Below are positions 1 to 6,292 of a stretch of DNA of 9,100 nt, in pieces. Made by a program: the position numbers and the translations under genes. The stretch is taken from positions 1 through 9,100 of the forward strand of contig URRF01000046.1 of NCBI GenBank assembly GCA_900550145.1. The letters run 5' to 3'. The notes beneath the pieces are model-generated. The model had not been told where the DNA came from. It searched no databases and was given only the letters and a program-made list of their open reading frames with translations. Numbering within the stretch: position 1 is the stretch's first letter; every line of letters starts with the position of its first letter. The stretch is from an uncultured Mollicutes bacterium. GTDB taxonomy: Bacteria > Bacillota_I > Bacilli_A > RF39 > UBA660.

Positions 1-155
1 ATTTTAAAGATGAAGATGGTAATATAATAGAAAATAAGTTTGGATATTTTAAAAATGCAATTATTAGTAATATAAATAAGCTTAACATGAACATAGAAGA
101 TTTATGGAGTGAGGAAGAACTAGAAAATTTATATAATTCCAGTATGGAAAGATAA
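1..155 (+). CDS. 3' end of a truncated gene, possibly a replication-initiator-type protein
   Basis: The only open plus-strand frame starts at base 3 and ends with TAA at 153-155, giving about 50 C-terminal residues; the start lies outside the window. The fragment is charged and contains the segment FGYFKNAIISNINKL followed by an acidic helix-like tail (EDLWSEEELENLY). A GYFK-type segment near a C-terminus loosely recalls replication-initiator or replisome-organiser proteins of Gram-positive plasmids and integrative elements. That is a resemblance from memory, not a match I can verify. The frame and the stop are seen directly; the function is a guess. Confidence 0.55.
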   Translation, partial: FKDEDGNIIENKFGYFKNAIISNINKLNMNIEDLWSEEELENLYNSSMER

Positions 156-159
156 GCAC

Positions 160-190
160 AAAAAAAATCGTCTCTATACTAGCAGACGAT
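160..190 (-). terminator. Intrinsic terminator reading leftward
   Basis: A perfect 7-bp stem (ATCGTCT at 167-173 with AGACGAT at 184-190, 10-nt loop) is followed on the minus strand by an unbroken T run (plus-strand A at 160-167). On the plus strand no U tract follows, so it would not end the upstream plus-strand gene. It could end the candidate small RNA. The stem is modest in GC content. Confidence 0.55.
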
Positions 191-198
191 CCTACTAC

Positions 199-232
199 TC
201 AGTTGAAAATACTACATTACTACATCAACTGA
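199..232. repeat. 8-bp perfect inverted repeat
   Basis: TCAGTTGA at 199-206 is exactly complementary to TCAACTGA at 225-232. The 18-nt loop carries two TACTAC copies. It forms the second hairpin of the non-coding region between the left-edge gene and the GreA-like gene. It could also be a dyad operator in DNA, though the long loop fits an RNA hairpin better. Confidence 0.5.
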
Positions 233-273
233 ATCAAATCAACACGATACTACTTGTGCTATCTGATAAGTCA

Positions 274-302
274 ATGATAACATAAAATTAGTCATAATGC
301 AA
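274..302 (-). promoter_or_regulatory. Weak candidate promoter for the minus-strand RNA
   Basis: On the minus strand, TTGCAT (302-297; 3 of 6 matches to TTGACA) and TATCAT (279-274; 5 of 6 matches to TATAAT) are 17 nt apart, predicting a start near 267. In DNA this AT-rich such pairs arise by chance. The correctly placed hairpin and T run downstream are the main support. Confidence 0.25.
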
Positions 303-363
303 CAAAAAATTAAAAAAAATAACAAAAAAATCCAAAATATCCCACTTTTTTTACTAAAATCTA

Positions 364-391
364 TTGACATTTCTTTTTAAAACTATATAAT
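364..391 (+). promoter_or_regulatory. Consensus SigA-type promoter for the greA-like gene
   Basis: A perfect -35 box TTGACA (364-369) and a perfect -10 box TATAAT (386-391) are separated by 16 nt. The predicted start is near 398, giving a leader of about 54 nt that ends in the G-rich RBS at 435-442. It is the strongest promoter in the window, and perhaps the only one serving the genes to its right. No operator or riboswitch fold is obvious in the short leader. Confidence 0.85.
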
Positions 392-451
392 AAATAATCG
401 GTAAGACCAAATATCTATTTAATAATAATCTTTGAAGGGGGGAATAAATAA

Positions 452-1000
452 ATGAAAAATAATGAAGAAAAGTTATATTTAGATAATGATGGCTATCAGA
501 GATTACTTGAAGAAATAGATTTATTAAAGGCAAAACTTGCAAAAAATGGAAAAGAAAAAGGAGAGGCCTATTCTGGTGCAGTAGGTGATGGATGGCACGA
601 TAATTTTGCTTTTGATGAAGCAAATATGCAAGAAAGAATGATTTTAGGTCAACTTCGTGAATGTTATCTAAAATTAGAGAGAGCCGAAATTGTAGAAAAA
701 CACGATGATGATACATTGGTTGATGTCAATGATATTGTTACTGTGGATATGATTTTTGGACCTGATGATAGTGAAGAACTAGAATTTAAATTAGTTGGTT
801 CTGTAGGAGCACACACTTCTGATAAGAGTGGTATTCAAGAAGTTTCAATCAATAGTCCATTGGGTAAATCAGTTTACCATAAAAAAGTTGGAGAAAAGGC
901 AAGTTATAAAGTTGAAAGTAGAGTTTTCAATGTAGAAATTATATCAAAAATTTCTGAAAAAGAATTAGAAAGTGGAATTCAAAGAAAAAAAACTAGATAA
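452..1000 (+). CDS. GreA/GreB-family transcript-cleavage factor, divergent
   Basis: This 182-residue protein has the two-part Gre layout. Residues about 11-82 form an N-terminal charged helical hairpin (coiled coil). Residues about 88-168 form a C-terminal FKBP-like domain containing INSPLGKSVYHKKVGEKA, close to the Gre C-terminal signature. Gre factors insert the coiled coil into the RNA polymerase secondary channel and place two tip acidic residues near the active site to stimulate cleavage of backtracked RNA. The usual GD-L-x-E-N-A-E-Y tip appears here as GDGWHDNFAF, keeping acidic residues (D46, D50) but with one residue inserted and Trp/His added. The ATG has a strong G-rich RBS 9 nt upstream and follows a consensus promoter. 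A small ORF and terminator follow. Family assignment is firm. Whether it acts as a general Gre factor or an element-borne specialised one is open. Confidence 0.9.
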   Translation: MKNNEEKLYLDNDGYQRLLEEIDLLKAKLAKNGKEKGEAYSGAVGDGWHDNFAFDEANMQERMILGQLRECYLKLERAEIVEKHDDDTLVDVNDIVTVDMIFGPDDSEELEFKLVGSVGAHTSDKSGIQEVSINSPLGKSVYHKKVGEKASYKVESRVFNVEIISKISEKELESGIQRKKTR

Positions 1001-1016
1001 TATAAGGAGGACAATT

Positions 1017-1127
1017 ATGAGTAAATTTGTTATTAAAATAAAATATAAATTAAAAGATAGCGTTTATTCATCAAAAAATGAATTATTTTGTTGTCCCCTA
1101 AAAAAATATTTAAAGAGTATCAATTAG
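1017..1127 (+). CDS. 36-residue basic small ORF, possible leader peptide
   Basis: An ATG at 1017 is preceded by an excellent RBS (AAGGAGG, 1004-1010, 6-nt spacer) and lies 16 nt after the greA-like stop, in the same predicted transcript. The product is 36 residues with nine Lys and only two acidic residues, plus adjacent Cys25-Cys26. It has no hydrophobic membrane segment and I recognise no family. Its last codons and stop overlap the left arm of a strong terminator, so a ribosome finishing it would sit on that arm. It is either a real small protein, the remnant of a longer gene, or a leader peptide controlling read-through. The RBS argues that it is translated; function is unknown. Confidence 0.6.
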   Translation: MSKFVIKIKYKLKDSVYSSKNELFCCPLKKYLKSIN

Positions 1128-1159
1128 TTAACAATTTTAGCTTTTGATACTCTTTTTTT
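1112..1159 (+). terminator. Strong intrinsic terminator or attenuator after the small ORF
   Basis: A perfect 12-bp stem pairs AAAGAGTATCAA (1112-1123) with TTGATACTCTTT (1144-1155) across a 20-nt loop, followed by TTTT (1156-1159). The left arm lies inside the final codons of the small ORF, whose TAG is at 1125-1127. It sits between the only strong promoter (364-391) and the biosynthetic genes starting at 1187, so it would cut or control their transcription. Confidence 0.8.
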
Positions 1160-1186
1160 CAAATGTAAAGGTTTAAGGTGATAAAA

Positions 1187-2887
1187 ATGAAAGAAGAAAA
1201 ATTTCCAATTATAAAGGCTGGATACATATTTAATAGATTTAATGCTAAAGTAAATATGCCAGTAATATTAAATAAACAAGAAGTTGAAATTGAATACCCA
1301 TGTAGACTAGATGCGATGGCTATAAACCCAGCCGCAGTTTGTTATAATGATAGTATGGTTTTTACTCCGGGTGAGGTAGTAATATCTTTAAAAAAGTTTA
1401 TAAAGGTTAAAATAACTGTAAAAAATGAAAGTGGAGGACAAATAAATATTTCCAACCGAACAAAAAGAAAAGTTTTAGTAAAGCATTCTTACTTATTAAT
1501 GTGTAATGCTTTAAATGTTTTTCCTTCATTAGATATTGATGTTGATGATAATGATATACCAAAACATTGTGGCTTTGGTTCAAGCAGTTCTACAATATCT
1601 GCTGTTGCTTCTGCCATTAATGAATTATATTCCTGTCCAATTAATGATAAAGATTTAATTAAATATTTAGCATCCAACCACGGAGAAGAAATTTCTGACA
1701 ATGATGAAGAAAATTTAAAAGTAGTTCAATGTATTGGCGGTGGTGCTACTAATGGACTAACTGAAGAAGGAATTATAATTATCGCTGGTAAATCAACTGC
1801 CATTGCTAAAATGAAATACGAATCGGAAGTATTAATAGGCTTTCCAAATGATTTCGTTCAAAAAGATGCTAAAGTATTAATGGAATTAGAAGAAAAAAAT
1901 TTATGGAAGTTTAAAAAGACTGGCGAAGAATATGCTGAAAAAATAGCATACGATTTACTACACAAAGCATTACCAGATATGGCTAATGGTAATATAAAAG
2001 AATTGGCTGATGTTGTATTTGATTATAGATTTAATATGGGAAGTAATGAAAATTGTTCATTTGTTTACGACGGATTAATGAATATTAGTGATAAAATAAG
2101 AAAACTTTATGAAAATAATTACTGTGAATTTTTGGCATTGTCTTCTGTTGGTCCTGCATTCTTTGCATTAGTGAAGAATGAAAATCAAAAAAAGAAATGT
2201 AAAGAATTTATGGAAAAATTAGATTTAAAAGTAATTGAATCATCTGTTTGTAATACCAAATATATAGTTTCTAAATTTTCTAATGCACAATGTTTTTGGG
2301 AAAACGAAAATGTTGGAGAGTCATTCAGAACACGAAAGCCATCAAAATATATTACGGATCAAATTGATGCTTTAAATGTGTCTGATAAAAAGTGTATCGA
2401 TATAGGATGTGGTGGTGGAAGATATTCCAAATATTTACATCAAATGAAAGCAAATGTATTAGCAATTGATAAATATCAAGAGATGTTTGATCATAGTTCA
2501 AATATAAACTTTGTTCAATGTAAAATGGATAATATTCCTGTGGTTGAAAATTCATATTATTTAGCATTATCTATTGGAGTAATACACAATGCCATAACAA
2601 TTGAAGAATATAAAAATTCATTAAAAGAAATTTATAGAATTCTTAATAAAGATGGATATGCGATATTATCGACATTTACAAATGATGTTATTACTAGTGA
2701 TTTGATAAAAACTGGGGAAAATACTTATTTAATTAAAGATAGACCGCCAATGGTATTATTGAGTAAAAAACAAATACAAGATTATGTGTCTGAGGTTGGA
2801 TTTACAATAATTAAAATAGTTGATGAACATATAACTGATGTTGGAAGTGGAGAAAGAAATGTTTATACAATCCTTATTAAAAAATAG
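1187..2887 (+). CDS. GHMP-superfamily enzyme fused to a SAM-dependent methyltransferase
   Basis: This is a 566-residue two-domain protein. Residues about 1-365 are GHMP-like: the glycine/serine loop PKHCGFGSSSS lies at 125-135, a GGGATNGLTEEG segment at 184-195, and the C-terminal GHMP motif LSSVGPAFFAL at 318-328. Residues about 375-566 are a class I methyltransferase: SAM motif I CIDIGCGGG at 403-411, acidic D428 at the end of strand 2, and EIYRILNKDGYAILSTF near 481-497. GHMP members phosphorylate sugars, mevalonate or amino-acid hydroxyls, but beta-RFAP synthases and their C-nucleoside-forming relatives share the fold. The SSxGP and GFGSSSS segments leave that possibility open. ATG 1187 has AAGGTG 6 nt upstream; a GTG at 1178 would add three residues. 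It is the first of nine genes and overlaps the next. Domains are sure; the substrate is unknown. Confidence 0.85.
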   Translation: MKEEKFPIIKAGYIFNRFNAKVNMPVILNKQEVEIEYPCRLDAMAINPAAVCYNDSMVFTPGEVVISLKKFIKVKITVKNESGGQINISNRTKRKVLVKHSYLLMCNALNVFPSLDIDVDDNDIPKHCGFGSSSSTISAVASAINELYSCPINDKDLIKYLASNHGEEISDNDEENLKVVQCIGGGATNGLTEEGIIIIAGKSTAIAKMKYESEVLIGFPNDFVQKDAKVLMELEEKNLWKFKKTGEEYAEKIAYDLLHKALPDMANGNIKELADVVFDYRFNMGSNENCSFVYDGLMNISDKIRKLYENNYCEFLALSSVGPAFFALVKNENQKKKCKEFMEKLDLKVIESSVCNTKYIVSKFSNAQCFWENENVGESFRTRKPSKYITDQIDALNVSDKKCIDIGCGGGRYSKYLHQMKANVLAIDKYQEMFDHSSNINFVQCKMDNIPVVENSYYLALSIGVIHNAITIEEYKNSLKEIYRILNKDGYAILSTFTNDVITSDLIKTGENTYLIKDRPPMVLLSKKQIQDYVSEVGFTIIKIVDEHITDVGSGERNVYTILIKK

Positions 2888-3944
2888 TAATTATGTTGTT
2901 TCTAAAAGAAATTTTCTATCAGATTATTCAAGAATTGAATCTAAAAAAATAGATATGACATTGTCTGGAAAATTTTTATCTAGTTATGGTAAATTAAAAA
3001 TAAATTCAAAGGAATTTGATAAATATCCATCACACGATGAGATTAATAAGTTAGAGCAAGAAATTAAAAATCACGAAAACATACAACAAGAAATAATTTT
3101 AGGTGCAGGAGCAAATGGCATTTTACAAAATATTATAAAACTGTTTTTTGTTAAAAGAGGAAATTTGGTTACACCATTTTATACATTTAATCAAGTTGAG
3201 TTTGGAGTTACATCTTTTAATGGTAAAACATATAGAGTTTTTACTGATAATTATAAAATTAATTTTAATAAAATGAAAAAAGCTATTAATAGAAAAACGA
3301 GAATGGTTTATATTTGTAATCCTAACAATCCAACTGGTCTATATGAAAATTGTGAAAATATTATAGATTTTGCCAAAAGTATAAATGTTCCTGTTGTCGT
3401 TGATGAGTCTGGAATAGAATTTACAAATAAAAAAAGTTTATTGAGTTATAAAAATATTCCTAAAAATTTATTAATTGTAAGATCATTTTCTAAAGCCTAT
3501 GGTATTGCAAATTTTAGACTTGGTTATCTTGTGTGTAACCCCGAATTTAAGCAAAGTTATCTTGAAAATATAACGACAAACGAATTTTCTGGGTTGTCTT
3601 GTATAGTTGCGAACGAGTTGTTGAAAAATGGAAAAGAAAATATAACGAATAATATTAAATCTATAACCAAAGAGAAAAAAGTAATAATTAAAAAACTTGA
3701 TAAAATAGGAATTAAATGTATTTTAAGTGATTCAAACACTATAATGACAGACAGCGTTTTTAAAAACGAATTTTTAAAACTACTTGAACAAAATAATATA
3801 TCAGTTGTTCCAGTATATGATGAAAATAATAAATTGCATATAAGAATTGCAATTCAAGATGAAATCGCAAATAAAAAGTTTGTAGATATTTTAGTAAAAA
3901 TAATGAGCGAATATCAAGTATTAGAAGATGGAGGTAAAAAATGA
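2859..3944 (+). CDS. PLP-dependent class I/II aminotransferase (HisC/CobD-like)
   Basis: This 361-residue fold-type I PLP enzyme is of normal size for the histidinol-phosphate aminotransferase / threonine-phosphate decarboxylase group. Visible hallmarks, counted from ATG 2859, are LGAGANGILQ (81-90, cofactor phosphate side), the aromatic Tyr108, NPNNPTG (154-160), Asp182 that contacts the pyridine nitrogen, SFSKAYG with the Schiff-base Lys212, and FRLGY (219-223). The Tyr usually found in the DEAY motif is Gly here (DESG). Such enzymes transaminate amino or keto acids, or decarboxylate O-phospho amino acids. ATG 2859 is preferred because GGAG (2849-2852) lies 6 nt upstream; an earlier ATG at 2838 has no RBS. 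The gene overlaps the previous one by 29 nt and the next by ATGA. The reaction is inferred only at family level. Confidence 0.88.
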   Translation: MFIQSLLKNSNYVVSKRNFLSDYSRIESKKIDMTLSGKFLSSYGKLKINSKEFDKYPSHDEINKLEQEIKNHENIQQEIILGAGANGILQNIIKLFFVKRGNLVTPFYTFNQVEFGVTSFNGKTYRVFTDNYKINFNKMKKAINRKTRMVYICNPNNPTGLYENCENIIDFAKSINVPVVVDESGIEFTNKKSLLSYKNIPKNLLIVRSFSKAYGIANFRLGYLVCNPEFKQSYLENITTNEFSGLSCIVANELLKNGKENITNNIKSITKEKKVIIKKLDKIGIKCILSDSNTIMTDSVFKNEFLKLLEQNNISVVPVYDENNKLHIRIAIQDEIANKKFVDILVKIMSEYQVLEDGGKK

Positions 3945-5110
3945 AAATATCGTTAGCAACAAATTTTGATAATAAATTAATTGATCAAATTAAAGATTAT
4001 CCTGTGTATGAAGTTTATGGAAAAATGAAACACGATTATATTGGTGGAGGAAGACCAGATAACACTTTGTCCAATATAGATAAAGAATTATTTGAATCTC
4101 ACGTTAAAAAGGTAAGAGAAGCAGGTATTAGATTTAATTATTTACTGAATGGTAGTTGTTTATCCAATAATGAGCAAGATCCAGTGTGGCAATCTGAATT
4201 CAAAAGGTTTTTAGAATATTTAAAAGATATAGGCGTTAATGCTTTGACAATAACTAATCCGTACATTTTAATGTTTGTAAAAAAATATTTTAAAGAAGAT
4301 TTTAAAGTTAGAGTTTCCACATTTGCTTGTATTGACTCTTACACAAAAGCAAAATACTGGGAAGATCTTGGTGCAGATTACTTATGTGTAGATTTTGTAA
4401 AAGTAAATAGAGATTTTAAGACACTAAAATATATGGTTGATAATTTAAAAACAGCTAAAATAGAGATTTTAGTAACAAATAGTTGTTTAAAAAATTGCCC
4501 TATGATATATACACATACAACTGGCTTATCTCACGCTTCGAATAAAGATAAAAATAGTAATTCTTATGAAGATTGGAGTTTGTTTTATTGTCAAAAAAAA
4601 GAATTAGAAAATATTGAAGAATATATTAGATCACCGTGGGTTAGACCTGAGGATATTAAATTTTACGAAAATATTGGTATAGAACATTTTAAAATTACTG
4701 AAAGAGGTTTTCCAACTGAGGAATTGGTGAAAAGAGTGAAAGCCTATACTGATAGAAAATATGAAGGTAATTTGTTAGATTTAATACAAGGACACGGCGT
4801 AGTAGCAAAAGATGATTTGAAATTACAAAGGCAAAGTGTTAATAGTAGAAAAGATATATATGAAGAAATTAGACGAGTTAGAGGATTAGGAAGACAAAGA
4901 GAATGTGAGAGACATATATATATTGATAATAAAAAACTTGATAATTTTATAACATTCTTTATAGATAATAAGTGTACAGGCAATTGTAACTCGTGTGGAT
5001 ATTGTAATATGATTGCTAAAAATGTAATTACTAAAAACAAAGAAGTATGTGATTATTTATTGGAATTATATAACAAATATGATGAAGTAAAGATGGATGT
5101 AAATGAGTAA
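3941..5110 (+). CDS. U32-family (UbiU/UbiV/TrhP-related) Fe-S protein
   Basis: This 389-residue protein reads as a U32 'peptidase' family barrel, with STFACIDSYTKAKYWEDLGADYL near 126-148, the Cys-rich segment NSCLKNCPMIYTHTT at 180-194, and FYC at 215-217. Despite the name, characterised U32 proteins bind 4Fe-4S clusters and assist hydroxylation of RNA bases or ubiquinone precursors, some of them dependent on prephenate. The SPWVRPEDIKFYENIGIEHFK block (231-251) and the GNLLDLI block (276-282) mark a subfamily. The C-terminal part (345-355) adds C-x3-C-x2-C-x2-C, a second potential cluster site beyond the core cysteines C182, C186 and C217. It starts in an ATGA overlap with the aminotransferase gene, with GGAGG 6 nt upstream. 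The prephenate link fits the DAHP synthase in the same operon. The substrate is unknown. Confidence 0.8.
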   Translation: MKISLATNFDNKLIDQIKDYPVYEVYGKMKHDYIGGGRPDNTLSNIDKELFESHVKKVREAGIRFNYLLNGSCLSNNEQDPVWQSEFKRFLEYLKDIGVNALTITNPYILMFVKKYFKEDFKVRVSTFACIDSYTKAKYWEDLGADYLCVDFVKVNRDFKTLKYMVDNLKTAKIEILVTNSCLKNCPMIYTHTTGLSHASNKDKNSNSYEDWSLFYCQKKELENIEEYIRSPWVRPEDIKFYENIGIEHFKITERGFPTEELVKRVKAYTDRKYEGNLLDLIQGHGVVAKDDLKLQRQSVNSRKDIYEEIRRVRGLGRQRECERHIYIDNKKLDNFITFFIDNKCTGNCNSCGYCNMIAKNVITKNKEVCDYLLELYNKYDEVKMDVNE

Positions 5111-5690
5111 GATTGGGATTGATATAGCGGATACTATTATAGATGTTTGGCCTTCTTTAATAAAAAAAGCAAAACAATTCAACCTAGAACATTCAAATAA
5201 TAAACCGAGTAAGGAAAAACATTTATATTTGCCAGAAGACATATATGGCTGGTCTAAAGAGGAAAAGGAAGAATTTTGGGAGTGTTATGGACAAGAAATA
5301 ACATTTTCATCACCAGTAAAAAAGGGAGTAGTTGATACTTTACAATATTTTAAAGAATTGGGATATTTAATATATTTTATTACTGCAAAGACAGAAGATA
5401 CATATGCTGATTTGGAAAAGAAAATTATAGAATTGTTAGTGAAAAATAATTTGCCTTATGACAAAATATTTATGCAAGTTAGTAATAAAGGAAAATTTTG
5501 TTTTGAAAATGGAATTGAATATTTAATAGATGATTCTTTTGATAATTGTTCAAAAGCTAATCAGTATGGAATAAAGAGTCTATTGATGACTAACGAATAC
5601 AATATTGACAGAGTACTATGCGACAATATGTATAGAATCAATGAATTTTCGGAAGCAAAAAAATATATTAAAAAAAATAGGAGGTTTTAG
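5103..5690 (+). CDS. HAD-superfamily protein (5'-nucleotidase-like) with altered motif I
   Basis: This 195-residue protein has a HAD Rossmann layout: motif I IGIDIADTI (nucleophile D7), motif II FITAK (T94), a motif III Lys at 129 or 131, and motif IV LIDDSFDN (D143/D144). The layout with an insert after motif I resembles the small 5'(3')-deoxyribonucleotidase group. The second motif I Asp, the general acid/base of HAD phosphatases, is Ala (D7-x-A9). Phosphonatases such as PhnX also carry Ala there, so a different bond may be cleaved, or phosphatase activity may be weak. It overlaps the U32 gene by 8 nt, has only a weak RBS, and probably depends on translational coupling. It fits a phosphate-removing or related step in the pathway. 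Confidence 0.75.
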   Translation: MSKIGIDIADTIIDVWPSLIKKAKQFNLEHSNNKPSKEKHLYLPEDIYGWSKEEKEEFWECYGQEITFSSPVKKGVVDTLQYFKELGYLIYFITAKTEDTYADLEKKIIELLVKNNLPYDKIFMQVSNKGKFCFENGIEYLIDDSFDNCSKANQYGIKSLLMTNEYNIDRVLCDNMYRINEFSEAKKYIKKNRRF

Positions 5691-6292
5691 TGAAAAAAGT
5701 ATTGTTTTTGGTTGGACCACACGCAAGTGGAAAAACATACTCATCAAGAGAGTATATTGCAAAAAATAAAAATATTGGAATGATTGATACTGGACCAATT
5801 ATGAGAAGAATACATAGAGAAATGGATCCAGATATTTCAATGGGAGATTGGGTAAAAAAATTAGAAGTTCAGTATGGAAAGGATATTACTTCTCAATTGA
5901 TTTCAAATGAAATAGGTAAAATAATGTCTAATGATGAGTGCGATAAATTTATCTTAATTGGATTTAGAACATTAGAAGGAATAGCATTTACTATTCAACA
6001 CTTAAATATAGAAGATTTTAGTATTTTATATGTAGATGCAACGCAAGAATTGTTATATCAAAATTATTTAGCAAGAGAGAAGAAAAATATTTCATTTGAA
6101 GATTTTAAAAACTATTTACAAAATGAATTAAATAGTGGGCTTACAAAATTAAGGGAAATGGCACTAAATGGTGAAATGATTGATTATTATTACCGATTCA
6201 GTAATGATGATAGCTTTGAAGAAAAAATAGATAGCCATTTAACTAATTGTGAGATAAAAAAATTAAGAAAGGAGCCTAAAAATGGAAAATAA
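5690..6292 (+). CDS. P-loop nucleotide or small-molecule kinase-like protein
   Basis: This 200-residue protein opens directly with a Walker A motif GPHASGKT (9-16) on the first strand. IDTGPIMRR (32-40) resembles an NMP-binding segment, and ILYVDAT (112-118) marks the next core strand. A lid-like region (about 121-150) contains Arg129. The size and order fit the adenylate-kinase / dephospho-CoA-kinase type, which transfer a phosphate from ATP to a nucleotide or similar acceptor. The start is GTG, sharing its G with the TAG of the HAD gene (TAGTG), with AGGAGG at 5679-5684. It overlaps the next gene by 11 nt. Pairing a kinase-like with a HAD-like gene suggests making or trimming a phosphorylated, possibly nucleotide, intermediate. 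The acceptor is unknown. Confidence 0.75.
   Translation: MKKVLFLVGPHASGKTYSSREYIAKNKNIGMIDTGPIMRRIHREMDPDISMGDWVKKLEVQYGKDITSQLISNEIGKIMSNDECDKFILIGFRTLEGIAFTIQHLNIEDFSILYVDATQELLYQNYLAREKKNISFEDFKNYLQNELNSGLTKLREMALNGEMIDYYYRFSNDDSFEEKIDSHLTNCEIKKLRKEPKNGK

Larger units (their letters stand above)
160..267 (-). ncRNA. Candidate small RNA with repeated GUAGUA motifs
   Basis: Read on the minus strand, this non-coding stretch has a promoter-like pair just upstream (TTGCAT at 302-297, TATCAT at 279-274, 17-nt spacer). It contains a perfect 8-bp stem (arms 225-232 and 199-206) and then a perfect 7-bp stem (arms 184-190 and 167-173) followed at once by a run of U, as in an intrinsic terminator. 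The predicted RNA is about 108 nt. Four exact GUAGUA copies (plus-strand TACTAC at 248-253, 218-223, 210-215 and 193-198) all fall in parts predicted to be unpaired. No ORF of note lies on either strand. The repeats and hairpins are seen in the sequence; that the region is transcribed is inferred. Confidence 0.45.

Noticed and set aside
156..190. Intrinsic terminator for the left-edge plus-strand gene
   Set aside because: The hairpin at 167-190 is followed by CCTACTACTC on the plus strand, with no U run; the T run exists only on the minus strand.
155..260. CRISPR array or tandem-repeat array from the TACTAC copies
   Set aside because: The repeats are 6 nt with irregular spacing of 2-25 nt, far from CRISPR geometry.
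354..716. Minus-strand ORF across the greA-like promoter and gene start
   Set aside because: No RBS or family features; it overlaps a well-supported gene and consensus promoter, as do the other antisense frames in the window.
1027..1049. Promoter inside the small ORF (TTGTTA ... TATAAA)
   Set aside because: The spacer is only 11 nt and no better -35 box lies at 16-18 nt.
1144..1171. Promoter directly upstream of the GHMP-methyltransferase gene (TTGATA ... TAAAGG)
   Set aside because: The -35-like box is part of the terminator right arm, the -10 is a poor match, and the start would fall on the RBS.
2838..2858. Upstream ATG for the aminotransferase, 21 nt before the chosen start
   Set aside because: No RBS precedes it, while ATG 2859 has GGAG at a 6-nt spacing and gives a normal family length.
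3942..3944. Mycoplasma-type code with TGA read as Trp
   Set aside because: Trp is encoded by TGG throughout, no gene contains an in-frame TGA, and TGA serves as stop in the ATGA overlap here and at 8951-8953.
3941..5110. Calling the U32 protein a protease or collagenase
   Set aside because: The family name is historical; the Cys pattern and characterised relatives point to Fe-S enzymes rather than peptidases.
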